Of a stretch of DNA of 64,000 nucleotides, positions 34,938 to 43,380 are shown piece by piece. The translations under genes were made by a program, and so were the position numbers. Positions within the stretch are counted from its first letter, which is position 1, and every line of letters begins with the position of its first letter. The notes under the pieces were generated by a model. It searched no databases. It saw nothing but the letters and a program-made list of their open reading frames with translations, and was not told the origin of the DNA. This DNA comes from Sphingobacterium yanglingense (GTDB lineage: Bacteria; Bacteroidota; Bacteroidia; Sphingobacteriales; Sphingobacteriaceae): the NCBI RefSeq assembly GCF_004363245.1, contig NZ_SNYV01000013.1:396939-460938 (forward strand), in the 5' to 3' direction.

Positions 34938-36677
34938 TTAAAAAAAGGTAGCCCTTGCGTCCCGCGAGGGCTGCTTAATTTGATACAATACCCATTTGCA
35001 ATCATCTTCCATGTAGTCTTTGACGAATTCCATGCCTAACTTGTCGAACACGTGGATAGAAGCGGTATTCTCTACGCGAGCCCTGCCTAAGATCTGTTTC
35101 ATGCCTATTCTGGCGAATCCATCCGCCATGATCGCTTTAGCGCTTTCTGTAGCGTAGCCTTTTCCCCAATGCCTTTTATAGAAGCGGTAGCCGATGTCAT
35201 ACTCATCCTCCTCCGGATGATATTTCAATCCGCACCATCCTAAGATTTCCCCCGTCGATTTTAATACCACAATCATGCGGCCTACACCGTATTCTTCATA
35301 TTGAGTGTAATTTTCCAAAAAGCACTCGGTAGCTGTCATATCGACAAACTGTATATCGCCTGTATACTGCAACACTTCTGGGTCGTCATTCAATTCATAC
35401 ATAGCTGCACCGTCTTCTTTTCTGAACGGACGAAGCATTAATCGTTCTGTTTTAAGCTCGAGCCTAGATAGTACAATCGTTTTTATACACTCTTCTCGTA
35501 TCTTCCACAACTCATCGAGCGAGTAGGAGATTTTATTCTCTTCAATCCAATTGTCCACAAAATCCTTGTGGTACTTGACCTTAAAGTCGGTAATCTGATC
35601 GGGTTGGATTTCGAGCTCTTGAATTATGTCAAGTTCAAATTTGGTTTCATTAATGCCAATACCAGTACAGTCTAAAATATAATTATAAGCCCGAAGGTAA
35701 TTATGAGCTTCCGGGATGTATTTGAGCTTATATTTTTTAAGAGTGTCTTTTATGGCTGGTGTATTCTTAGCATTCATAGCGAATATACCAAGCATCAATT
35801 GAAGTTCTTCATTGCCATTTTCATCAGCTAGACGTTTCAATAATACATGTTTTGTACTGCAGGTGCCACATTGTTCCTCAAAAAGACATAGTACATTATC
35901 TTTATCAATATTACGCCTATAATCTAGTTTGGAAACCCATTCTGCTGCTTTTCTAAAGGAGGGGAAACCCTTATCAATTGCTACTTTAGAAATAGGACCT
36001 GATGATTCCGAGATTTCAAAGTCCACAGGTTTAAAGAATAATCTTCTTGAAAATAAGTTAGTACGGCTGTTATTTAGAATAGGATTTCCTGACTTCCTAT
36101 TCGTATAATAATCGAGGGCTCGAATCATGTAGCGAGGATGAAAGTTTCGCCCGAAATTTTCCTCTTCCCGACATACATCGAATATTTCTAGTGCAGTTTT
36201 TGTATTATTGAAAAAGCCTTCACGATATAGGGTGAAAATAAAATCCCGCAAAGTCTGTTCGTCTTCTAATTCAAGACTAGTAGGTAATTCAACATGTTTT
36301 TCCTCTTCTTGAATTGAATATTTTCGATGGGAATCTGATATCCCTAAAATTTCCATATCTATTTCAAGTAATAACTTTCTCTTTAATCCTATAGATTTTT
36401 TTACTACTACCGAATAGTTGTTATTGTGAGCAATTGTCGGAAAAAGATTCTCTAACTCGTCCTCAAATATTAATAAAACATAGTTTGTATCCTCGGTTGA
36501 AAACCAAGACTTTTCTAATAAGCTTTCTATATCTCGTATAAAAAAATCGTGTTTTCCAATGAGGAACGAACACTCATATGCAGAATAGCCAATTTTCTTT
36601 CGATATTTTCGAAACATAAGGGCTTTATCCACAGAATAGACGGGAAGGGATATTTGAAATACTTTTAGCTTAGTCAT
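34938..36677 (-). CDS. Four-part fusion: HTH / unknown / transglutaminase-like / GNAT acetyltransferase
   Basis: 579 residues. Residues about 15-80 resemble an XRE-type HTH (MFRKYRKKIGYSAYECSFLI). Residues about 95-225 are an unrecognised helical part. Residues about 228-345 look like a transglutaminase-type cysteine domain: CGTCSTKH (Cys270/273), PEAHNYL (His325) and ILDCTG (Asp336) supply a Cys-His-Asp set. Residues about 405-565 are a RimJ/RimL-type GNAT: ERLMLRPF, the acetyl-CoA loop RHWGKGYATESA, and ARVENTASIHVFDKLGM. It starts 27 bp after a small HTH gene on the same strand. The frame is uninterrupted, so the fusion is not a sequencing break. Function unknown; GNAT part could acetylate a protein or aminoglycoside-like amine. 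Confidence 0.85.
   Translation of the reverse strand: MTKLKVFQISLPVYSVDKALMFRKYRKKIGYSAYECSFLIGKHDFFIRDIESLLEKSWFSTEDTNYVLLIFEDELENLFPTIAHNNNYSVVVKKSIGLKRKLLLEIDMEILGISDSHRKYSIQEEEKHVELPTSLELEDEQTLRDFIFTLYREGFFNNTKTALEIFDVCREEENFGRNFHPRYMIRALDYYTNRKSGNPILNNSRTNLFSRRLFFKPVDFEISESSGPISKVAIDKGFPSFRKAAEWVSKLDYRRNIDKDNVLCLFEEQCGTCSTKHVLLKRLADENGNEELQLMLGIFAMNAKNTPAIKDTLKKYKLKYIPEAHNYLRAYNYILDCTGIGINETKFELDIIQELEIQPDQITDFKVKYHKDFVDNWIEENKISYSLDELWKIREECIKTIVLSRLELKTERLMLRPFRKEDGAAMYELNDDPEVLQYTGDIQFVDMTATECFLENYTQYEEYGVGRMIVVLKSTGEILGWCGLKYHPEEDEYDIGYRFYKRHWGKGYATESAKAIMADGFARIGMKQILGRARVENTASIHVFDKLGMEFVKDYMEDDCKWVLYQIKQPSRDARATFF
34940..34972 (-). terminator. Terminator hairpin overlapping the 3' end of the fusion gene
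   Basis: Arms AGCCCTTGCG (34950-34959) and CGCGAGGGCT (34963-34972) pair, with one mismatch on the minus strand, and on that strand are followed by seven Ts (34940-34947). The last dozen codons of the fusion gene are inside it, so the C-terminal residues PSRDARATFF are dictated by the hairpin. Confidence 0.65.
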
Positions 36678-36704
36678 AACTTCTAACCAAAGTTAGTTAA
36701 AGAA

Positions 36705-37001
36705 TTAGATAATTAGTTTGTCAACTAACTCTTCCTTTAAGGCTGATTTGGGGTAGAAATCTTTTAAAGTATAATTTCTGTTTGATTTTTTTGAGTAATA
36801 GTCAGCAATTTTATTCAGCTGTTCATCGTTATAGGTTTCTTTATGGTACTGACTCTCTATCGGTCCCAATATATTATTGTCCGTTAAATTATTGATGGCT
36901 TTTGACACTTCCCGCTGACTAATGTTTAAAATTTTCCTAATGGCCCTGACAGTATTAATTATATATAGATCTATGGATGAAATTTTTACCGGTTTTCTCA
37001 T
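36705..37001 (-). CDS. Small HTH protein upstream of the fusion gene
   Basis: 98 residues. Residues about 10-35 read as an XRE-like helix-turn-helix (IRKILNISQREVSKAINNLT), and the region NRNYTLKDFYP resembles the end of such domains. No signal or membrane segment. It has the same layout as the first 80 residues of the fusion protein encoded 27 bp downstream, so the two probably arose from one family and may dimerise. A regulator or antitoxin-like role is possible but not shown. Confidence 0.75.
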   Translation of the reverse strand: MRKPVKISSIDLYIINTVRAIRKILNISQREVSKAINNLTDNNILGPIESQYHKETYNDEQLNKIADYYSKKSNRNYTLKDFYPKSALKEELVDKLII

Positions 37002-37193
37002 AATGGCATTAATCTCGGTATTGGTAATGTACTCTGATGAATGGAAATAAATTTGTATTAATGCAAATATTTGTTTATGTTTGTTTTATGAAATGATTTT
37101 TATAAAAATCAAGGCATTTGACTAAATAGAGTCTCGACAACAAATTCCGACAATTTGAAACAGAACGAGACAGTAGGAAAATGCCCGTGTAGA

Positions 37194-37201
37194 TATTTTT
37201 G
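37194..37201 (+). promoter_or_regulatory. -7 promoter element of the locus D leader
   Basis: TATTTTTG matches TAnnTTTG on the plus strand. The predicted transcript start (about 37207) lies just before the first arm of the structured leader. No clear TTG at -33. Confidence 0.45.
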
Positions 37202-37206
37202 TACCT

Positions 37207-37590
37207 TTGGTGCAAGCTATAGCTCATGGGCTTCCTATTGTAAATCCGTTTCTGTAAGGCGTCGGAACCTTGTTGTACGGTGGATAGGAGCTCGCTATAG
37301 TAAACTTCTAACCCCCTAGGGACTCATAACATAAACAAGTTATGAGAAAACAAAGAGCAAAAAACATTATTAAGCCTCCTTAGTACTAAAGGGATAGAAG
37401 TCATTATTCGTGGCTTTATGAGTCGAGTGCCAATTATAAAACGCTAAATTCCTATATAAACCAATTCTGCACTAAACGACTTTATCAGTTTACTTTTTTT
37501 ATTTAAAAATGTGTGGCCTGATCGAGGATTAGGTACGGTTGGTTATTGATAGAAGTAACGCTCTGACCCGCCCTCATTAGGTCACACATA
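37207..37590 (+). ncRNA. Structured leader RNA of the locus D operon, riboswitch-like
   Basis: About 385 nt with no gene. (1) A multi-tier hairpin: 37217-37223 with 37294-37300 (7 bp), 37234-37238 with 37284-37288, CCGT 37246-37249 with ACGG 37277-37280, AAGG 37256-37259 with CCTT 37268-37271. (2) GACTCATAAC (37321-37330) can pair either with GTTATGAG (37339-37346, 8 bp) or with TTATGAGTC (37416-37424, 9 bp), not both. (3) A 16-bp stem with one bulge and two plus-strand G-U pairs, 37511-37527 with 37572-37587, ending three bases before the ATG at 37591. Also a 13-codon frame at 37342-37383. This looks like a sensor plus switch; no known riboswitch class recognised. Confidence 0.5.
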
Positions 37591-38247
37591 ATGAATCCAA
37601 AAATGAAGAATTTTAATGGGGCTGGAAAAGAACTGCCTAAAGTGCAAATCTGCGCCTACGTAATAAAGCATATTGCTTACAGCCTATGGCCTAAAGCATG
37701 TTTAATAATATTCTGTGTGTTGTTTAGTTGGTCTTTGGTTTCTCCTGCTTTCGGGCAGGAGGACAAAGGCCTTAATGAGGTGCAGCCATTACGCATCGGA
37801 CAGCGTATACCCGATGAATTCTGGGCGAAAGAACACCTGTTTTTTATCAATGGCGATACCATACGCGGTACACTAGAAGAACATAAAGGTAAAATGTTAG
37901 TATTGGATTTTTGGTCTTCAGGATGTGCACCTTGTCTTTTGCATCAAAAAGAAATCGAACATTTTAAAGCAATGTATCCTAATGAATTGGCTGTGGTTAT
38001 GGTCAACAGTAAGAAAACTCGCGAGAAGTATGATGTGCTAGTTAAGCACATTAATAATGGACGATTCGCAAAAGCTGGAATGCACGGTTTAATCTCCATT
38101 ATTGAAGACACCTATTTGGAAAATATGTTTTCTTATTACTGTTTTCCCAGCTATTTCTGGATTAATGAAAGTGGTGTTTTGCAGACTCATACCTTCCGTA
38201 ATCTTTTGGATCGGGAATATGTACCACCTTTCCTTTTAAAGAAATAA
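37591..38247 (+). CDS. TlpA-like redoxin leading locus D
   Basis: 218 residues. A signal sequence around residues 33-55 (ending PAFGQ) follows a long hydrophilic N-terminus; the start could be ATG 37591, 37603 or an internal one. The thioredoxin-fold part (about 68-215) has the sequence LDFWSSGCAPC with Cys112 and Cys115, so it should be redox active in the periplasm, and ends YCFPSYFWINESG with the cis-proline. It precedes a SusC gene by 2 bp. TlpA-SusC-SusD operons recur in Sphingobacteriales; the redox partner is unknown. The proposed start codon is directly after a long leader hairpin. Confidence 0.88.
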   Translation: MNPKMKNFNGAGKELPKVQICAYVIKHIAYSLWPKACLIIFCVLFSWSLVSPAFGQEDKGLNEVQPLRIGQRIPDEFWAKEHLFFINGDTIRGTLEEHKGKMLVLDFWSSGCAPCLLHQKEIEHFKAMYPNELAVVMVNSKKTREKYDVLVKHINNGRFAKAGMHGLISIIEDTYLENMFSYYCFPSYFWINESGVLQTHTFRNLLDREYVPPFLLKK

Positions 38248-38249
38248 CT

Positions 38250-41200
38250 ATGAAGATATTTCTATTTATAGTATGTGTGCTGATCGGTATCAGCGCACAT
38301 GCACAAACGATACTGCGCGGAAAAGTAGTAGATACGCTTGATAACGGTCTGGAAGGTGTATCGATCCATACCGACAATAACGGGTCGCTCGCCAAGACCA
38401 ATGAACAAGGTGAGTTTGAGATTCTGTCAAATTCAACACGCGGCACCCTGGTCTTTCGCCATATAGGTTACCAACAGATGACAAGGCGATTTGATGGAGC
38501 AGATAATAGCATCCGTGTGGTCATGTATTCCACAAAGACACAGATCGATGCTGTAGAAGTGGTCAGTACAGGGTATCAGTTCATTCCTAAAGAGCGTTCG
38601 ACAGGCAGTTTTGAGCATATCGACAATAAAATGTTCAATACACGTACAGGGAGCAATGTGCTGGAGCGTATAGAAGGACTGGTACCGGGCTTACAGTTTG
38701 ATAATCGTAAAGGTAGTGGGAGTGCCGAGATCAATATCCGGGGGATCAATACCTTGTCACAGTTCATGACAGGACCGCTTATTGTCGTAGATAACTTCCC
38801 TTATCAAGGCGATATCAACAACATCAATCCAAATGATGTAGAGTCTGTGACTATTCTCAAGGATGCGGCGGCTTCGTCGATATGGGGTGCACGGGCGGGC
38901 AATGGCGTGATTGTTATCACGACCAAGAAGGCCGTAAGCGCTGATAAAGCAGCATTGGAATACAGCTCGACGCTGAACTCCCCAGCCAAGCCAAATCTTA
39001 TGTACTATCCCCATATGTCGGCCTCGGATTTTATGGAGGTCGAACAGTTTTTGTTTAATAATAAGCATTATGACGCCGCCTATTTCGGCAATGATCGAAT
39101 CAGGAATAATACGGTATTCTCACCTTATGTAGACATGCTGTACCAGGAGAAGGTAGGAACTGTCGATCACTCCGATGTGGACCGTTTTGTAGCGCAATCC
39201 CGCGTTACGGATTATCGCCGCGAAATGATGGATATCTTCTACCGCGCACCTATAGAACAGCAGCATTTTCTTGCTTTCAGCAACCGCTCATCGAGGATGT
39301 CCAATCGCATCACCATCGGTTATGATAGAAAGCTAGGGGATAAGTTGGGAATGAAAAATGACAGGATCAATATACGCACCGTTACAGGGTTAAATATTCA
39401 TCCCAAACTGTCTGCGGAAGCTAGGCTAGCCTTTAATGAGGGCAATAGCGAGGCTTATGCCGATCTGATGAGCCATAGTTATATCATAGGCGGGGGAAAG
39501 ATTTCACTATATCCTTATGCTCGTTTTCGTGATGGGAGCGGTAATGCGCTACCGATCGCAAATAGCTATAATCTGGAGTATATAATGGGGCTTACGGATA
39601 GGCCTTTGTTGGATTGGGGGTACTATCCTGCAAATGAGATAGGTAATTCGTTGTCTTCTGTGGCCAGAAGGCATATCAATGCACAGTTTCTAATGGATTA
39701 CAGACCCTTGGAAGGGTTGGCGCTTAATCTGCATTACAATATGGAGAACGAGTCCAGTGATTCCGAAATGCTCTACCGGAAAGATTCATTCTATACCCGC
39801 AATCTGATTAACCGATTTACCCAAGTAAATGGAGCTCAGGTAAAGCATATTATGCCGATGGGGGCCATCAGAAACTCGACAATAACTGACATGCAAAGCC
39901 ATTCCTTACGGGCACAGGCGAATTACCGCAGGACACTTTTTGACAATCACGAGGTGGTGGGACTATTAGGCGCTGAGGTATTCGCAAATAATACGAAGGG
40001 TAAAGGTTTTTCGGTCTATGGATACGACGAAGACCTGATGACCAGCCAGGTAGTCGATCTGGTCAATGCCTATCCCATATACGATGGGCTGGCTGGCAAC
40101 AGCCGAATTCCAAACAGTGGTGGCCAATCGCTGTATTTGAGACGTATGGTCTCCTTCTACGGAAATATGGGCTACACCTACAAAGAACGTTACGGCTTCA
40201 GCTTTTCGGCACGAAAAGATGCATCCAACCTGTTCGGAGTCAAGACCAATGACAAATGGAATCCGCTATGGTCTGCGGGAGCAAGCTGGACCTTAAGCAA
40301 AGAGCCCTTTTTGCATAACGAACTATGGCTGACAAACCTACGTGCAAGGGCTACTTATGGGCACAGCGGCAATTCGGGAGGAGTAGCGAATACGCTGCCA
40401 ATAATAGCACATACCACTGCTGCAGCATCCGCTATCACCCAGTTACCAAGAGCGCTAATCCGAGTGCTATCTAATCCTACGCTGCGATGGGAGGATGTCC
40501 GGACGATCAATATGGGGATAGACTTTGGCCTTTGGAACAATGTGCTGAATGGCTCTATAGAGGCCTATGATAAGAAATCTACCGATCTTCTGTCCAATGA
40601 CAGAATGGATATTACTACGGGGTATTCAACTATTACCCGCAATGTGGCCGAACTAAGAGGAAGAGGAATAGATGTTAAACTCACCAGTAGTTATACACTA
40701 GGTAATGTGTCAGGTAGAAGCAGTGCCAACTTTTCGTACAGCCGCACAGTCGTCAAAAAGTTCTATGGGACAAATTTTAACGGGCAGAACTATGTGCAGC
40801 GTGCAGGACGGTCGATCAACCCAGTGCTGGATAAGGAAATATATCCGGTATTCTCCTACAAGTTCGCAGGTCTTGACCCTACCAATGGGGATCCTCAAGG
40901 ATACCTGAATGGGGAAGTAACAAAGCAGTATAGCAGTTTGATCAAAGATAGTATTCAGAATCTAGCATATCATGGTACCGCACTACCGCCTTATTATGGA
41001 TCATTCATGCAGGAGATCAGTTGGAAAAAAATAAGATTTTCATTCTTACTTTCCTACAAATTTGGGCACTACTTTCAAAAAAGTACGATCAATTATCAAG
41101 ATCTTTTCAACTCGTGGATCGGCCATCAGGACTACAGTAGACGCTGGCAGAAGTCTGGCGATGAGCTTCATACCGATGTTCCATCATTAGAATATCCCAT

Positions 41201-41456
41201 CAGCACAAATCGCGATCTGTTTTATAGTAATTCATCTCCTCATATTCTAGACGGGGCACTCTTGCGACTACAGGACATTGGTCTGGACTATACCGCAAAA
41301 GCACGGCTGTTTCGTCAGCAGGTACAGGTGAATTTCTATATAAAGGCAAACAATCTCGGTATCCTTTGGAGAGCTAATCGATTTGGGTTGGATCCTGATT
41401 ATTACGATTTGCCATCTGCTAGACGGTATTCTGTCGGTTTAAATATTAATCTTTAA
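38250..41456 (+). CDS. SusC/RagA-family TonB-dependent receptor without STN domain, locus D
   Basis: 1068 residues. After a signal peptide (1-18, ending AHAQ) the carboxypeptidase-like domain begins at once (about 20-95), then the plug (about 105-235; NPNDVESVTILKDAAASSIW) and barrel. There is no STN domain, in keeping with the absence of a sigma/FecR pair here. The plug opens with STGYQFIPKERSTGSF, the same subgroup as loci A and B. It should import a ligand without signalling through FecR; control probably lies in the leader RNA or elsewhere. Confidence 0.95.
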   Translation: MKIFLFIVCVLIGISAHAQTILRGKVVDTLDNGLEGVSIHTDNNGSLAKTNEQGEFEILSNSTRGTLVFRHIGYQQMTRRFDGADNSIRVVMYSTKTQIDAVEVVSTGYQFIPKERSTGSFEHIDNKMFNTRTGSNVLERIEGLVPGLQFDNRKGSGSAEINIRGINTLSQFMTGPLIVVDNFPYQGDINNINPNDVESVTILKDAAASSIWGARAGNGVIVITTKKAVSADKAALEYSSTLNSPAKPNLMYYPHMSASDFMEVEQFLFNNKHYDAAYFGNDRIRNNTVFSPYVDMLYQEKVGTVDHSDVDRFVAQSRVTDYRREMMDIFYRAPIEQQHFLAFSNRSSRMSNRITIGYDRKLGDKLGMKNDRINIRTVTGLNIHPKLSAEARLAFNEGNSEAYADLMSHSYIIGGGKISLYPYARFRDGSGNALPIANSYNLEYIMGLTDRPLLDWGYYPANEIGNSLSSVARRHINAQFLMDYRPLEGLALNLHYNMENESSDSEMLYRKDSFYTRNLINRFTQVNGAQVKHIMPMGAIRNSTITDMQSHSLRAQANYRRTLFDNHEVVGLLGAEVFANNTKGKGFSVYGYDEDLMTSQVVDLVNAYPIYDGLAGNSRIPNSGGQSLYLRRMVSFYGNMGYTYKERYGFSFSARKDASNLFGVKTNDKWNPLWSAGASWTLSKEPFLHNELWLTNLRARATYGHSGNSGGVANTLPIIAHTTAAASAITQLPRALIRVLSNPTLRWEDVRTINMGIDFGLWNNVLNGSIEAYDKKSTDLLSNDRMDITTGYSTITRNVAELRGRGIDVKLTSSYTLGNVSGRSSANFSYSRTVVKKFYGTNFNGQNYVQRAGRSINPVLDKEIYPVFSYKFAGLDPTNGDPQGYLNGEVTKQYSSLIKDSIQNLAYHGTALPPYYGSFMQEISWKKIRFSFLLSYKFGHYFQKSTINYQDLFNSWIGHQDYSRRWQKSGDELHTDVPSLEYPISTNRDLFYSNSSPHILDGALLRLQDIGLDYTAKARLFRQQVQVNFYIKANNLGILWRANRFGLDPDYYDLPSARRYSVGLNINL

Positions 41457-41467
41457 AAGCTGGTGAA

Positions 41468-42826
41468 ATGAAGAGTATAATAAAATTAATACCCGTTCTT
41501 GGGTTGTCTGTATGGCTATATAGTTGTGCAAATTTTCTGGATGCCAAACCTGATAATACCCTTGCGCATCCCAGTACACTGAAGGATTTGCGGGCTATTC
41601 TGGATAATGAAAATGCCGTTAATGATGTATACCCCAGTACGCTGGCTATGGCATCAGACGAGTTTTATATGACCTATAAGGGATATGCACAGATGACGCA
41701 ACGGATTCAGGATATTTATATTTGGGAAGATCAGGGGATAGATGCCGGTTGGACTACATCTTATAAAGCCATCAGCCTGGCAAATGTCGTATTGGAAGCA
41801 TTAGAGCGTATCAAAGGTGGTGACCAGCGTTTACGGAATCAACTCGAAGGAGAGGCGTTGTTCTTACGGGGATGGATGTTCTTTCATCTGGCACAGATCT
41901 ATTGCCCACATTTTTCGATACACGATACCGGCGAAGGCTTAGGCATAGTGTTGCGCATGGATTCGTCGTCCGAAGTGAAGATTGGGCGCTCAAGTTTGAA
42001 AGAAACGTATAGGCAGATCTTCGGAGACCTCAACCGGGCATTGGAACTGCTGCCCGAAGAATCCGAATACATCACGAGGCCCGCAAAATTGGCCTGTTAT
42101 GGAGCGTTGGCGCGCGCATATCTGACTGTAGAAGATTTTGTTGCCGCCGAAGAAATGGTAGATAAGCTGTTGAAACGGAAAGATGAGCTTTGGGATTATA
42201 ACACGGTCAGTGGTGTCGGATTATACCCATTTGTATTAGCGGATAATATAGAGTTGATATATTATGGTCGGGCAGCATCGACCGGAGAATTTATATACAA
42301 TCCAAATACCTACATAGACCCTGCTTTGTATAGCCTATATGAAGAGCATGACCTGCGGAAGAATCTATACTACACAGCTGGGGCAGAGGGGATGAAGTTT
42401 CGCGGTTATTACCATGGCAAGCTGGCTGACTATTTTGGAGGGATTGGCATGGATGAAATGTACCTGATCAAGGCCGAATGTGCAGCAAGACGTGAGGATA
42501 CCCCGACTGGACTAAGGTATTTAAATACCCTTTTGCAGCATCGTTATAATTCCGATTATTTTAACAGTTTGACCATATTGGATAGCGATATCCTGTTGCG
42601 TAGGACACTTGAAGAACGGAGGAAGCAATTGGTCTGTAGGGGATTGAGATGGCAGGATTTGAGACGTCTGAATAGAACGAAGAGTCTAGAGACAACAATC
42701 CATAGAGAGATGGAAATAGATGGGGAATTAAAGGTTTATACCCTGGAACCTAATAGCCTTAGGTATGTGTTCTTAATTCCTTACTTAGCGACAGAGATGG
42801 GGCATTACGAGCAAAATCCGCGGTAG
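41468..42826 (+). CDS. SusD/RagB-family outer-membrane lipoprotein, locus D
   Basis: 452 residues, lipobox LYSC (acylated Cys20) then ANFLDAKPDNTLAHPSTLKD. Later motifs: EGEALFLRGWMFFHLAQIYC and LEERRKQLVCRGLRWQDLRR, typical for SusD. It follows SusC by 11 bp and ends the operon; a strong terminator comes directly after. Confidence 0.94.
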   Translation: MKSIIKLIPVLGLSVWLYSCANFLDAKPDNTLAHPSTLKDLRAILDNENAVNDVYPSTLAMASDEFYMTYKGYAQMTQRIQDIYIWEDQGIDAGWTTSYKAISLANVVLEALERIKGGDQRLRNQLEGEALFLRGWMFFHLAQIYCPHFSIHDTGEGLGIVLRMDSSSEVKIGRSSLKETYRQIFGDLNRALELLPEESEYITRPAKLACYGALARAYLTVEDFVAAEEMVDKLLKRKDELWDYNTVSGVGLYPFVLADNIELIYYGRAASTGEFIYNPNTYIDPALYSLYEEHDLRKNLYYTAGAEGMKFRGYYHGKLADYFGGIGMDEMYLIKAECAARREDTPTGLRYLNTLLQHRYNSDYFNSLTILDSDILLRRTLEERRKQLVCRGLRWQDLRRLNRTKSLETTIHREMEIDGELKVYTLEPNSLRYVFLIPYLATEMGHYEQNPR

Positions 42827-42841
42827 TTCGTTTGTTTGTTT

Positions 42842-42893
42842 AATGGACTGCCAGCATACTATGTATAAAGAATACGGGCAGTCCATTTTTTTT
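42842..42893 (+). terminator. Intrinsic terminator of the locus D operon
   Basis: An 11-bp perfect stem (42842-42852 with 42877-42887) followed by a T run to 42893. It lies 15 bp after the SusD stop and between convergent genes, so it may serve both strands. Confidence 0.85.
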
Positions 42894-43290
42894 AATTTGG
42901 CCTAAAATCCTTAACCGTAGTGTTTAGAATAGGCTCTTCTGCTTCTGGATCCGTTAATGAAGCCAGAGATTCCTGGATCTCTTCTCCCACAGTAGAGCTT
43001 CCCGCAGGAGCAGTCATGATAGGTCTGCCCAGTGCATCTACGGGTGCCTCGATCTGGCAGATCGTCTGCTGAGGTAATCCACAAGGCTTGTTCGGGTCCG
43101 GATTTGGACTGTAATGATCCGGATTTAGTGGATTTGTCCCTACAAAATAGAGTGTTTCGGTAGCTGCCGGAGCCTCTATCTTAACGGTTTCCTTTTTCAT
43201 TACTTCTTTCGCAATTGCAATCGTGCCGACGGCAATGAAAGTCATCATTAAAGTGAATAGTAATGTCTTCACTGTTTTGTTTTTTGTCAT
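42892..43290 (-). CDS. Small exported protein resembling DUF6520
   Basis: 132 residues. An N-terminal hydrophobic signal (about 8-27, LLFTLMMTFIAVGTIAIA) is followed by an acidic, proline-rich sequence with a pair of cysteines in NKPCGLPQQTICQI, which is how DUF6520 proteins of Bacteroidota look. Those are small exported proteins of unknown role, often in many copies. The C-terminal tail is longer than usual and rich in Glu. It lies convergent to locus D and 90 bp downstream of the AraC gene on the same strand, so may be controlled by it. Confidence 0.8.
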   Translation of the reverse strand: MTKNKTVKTLLFTLMMTFIAVGTIAIAKEVMKKETVKIEAPAATETLYFVGTNPLNPDHYSPNPDPNKPCGLPQQTICQIEAPVDALGRPIMTAPAGSSTVGEEIQESLASLTDPEAEEPILNTTVKDFRPN

Positions 43291-43380
43291 AACATCTGTT
43301 ATAAAATAAATTCCCTTTAACCTTCACCTTGAAGATTATAGACCAAAGGTAGTCCAGGCATTGCTCACGGAGTGGCTTGG

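Noticed and set aside
37500..37590. End of a group II intron (GTACGGTT resembles the 3' strand of domain V)
   Set aside because: No matching 5' strand of domain V, no domain VI with a bulged A, and no reverse transcriptase gene.
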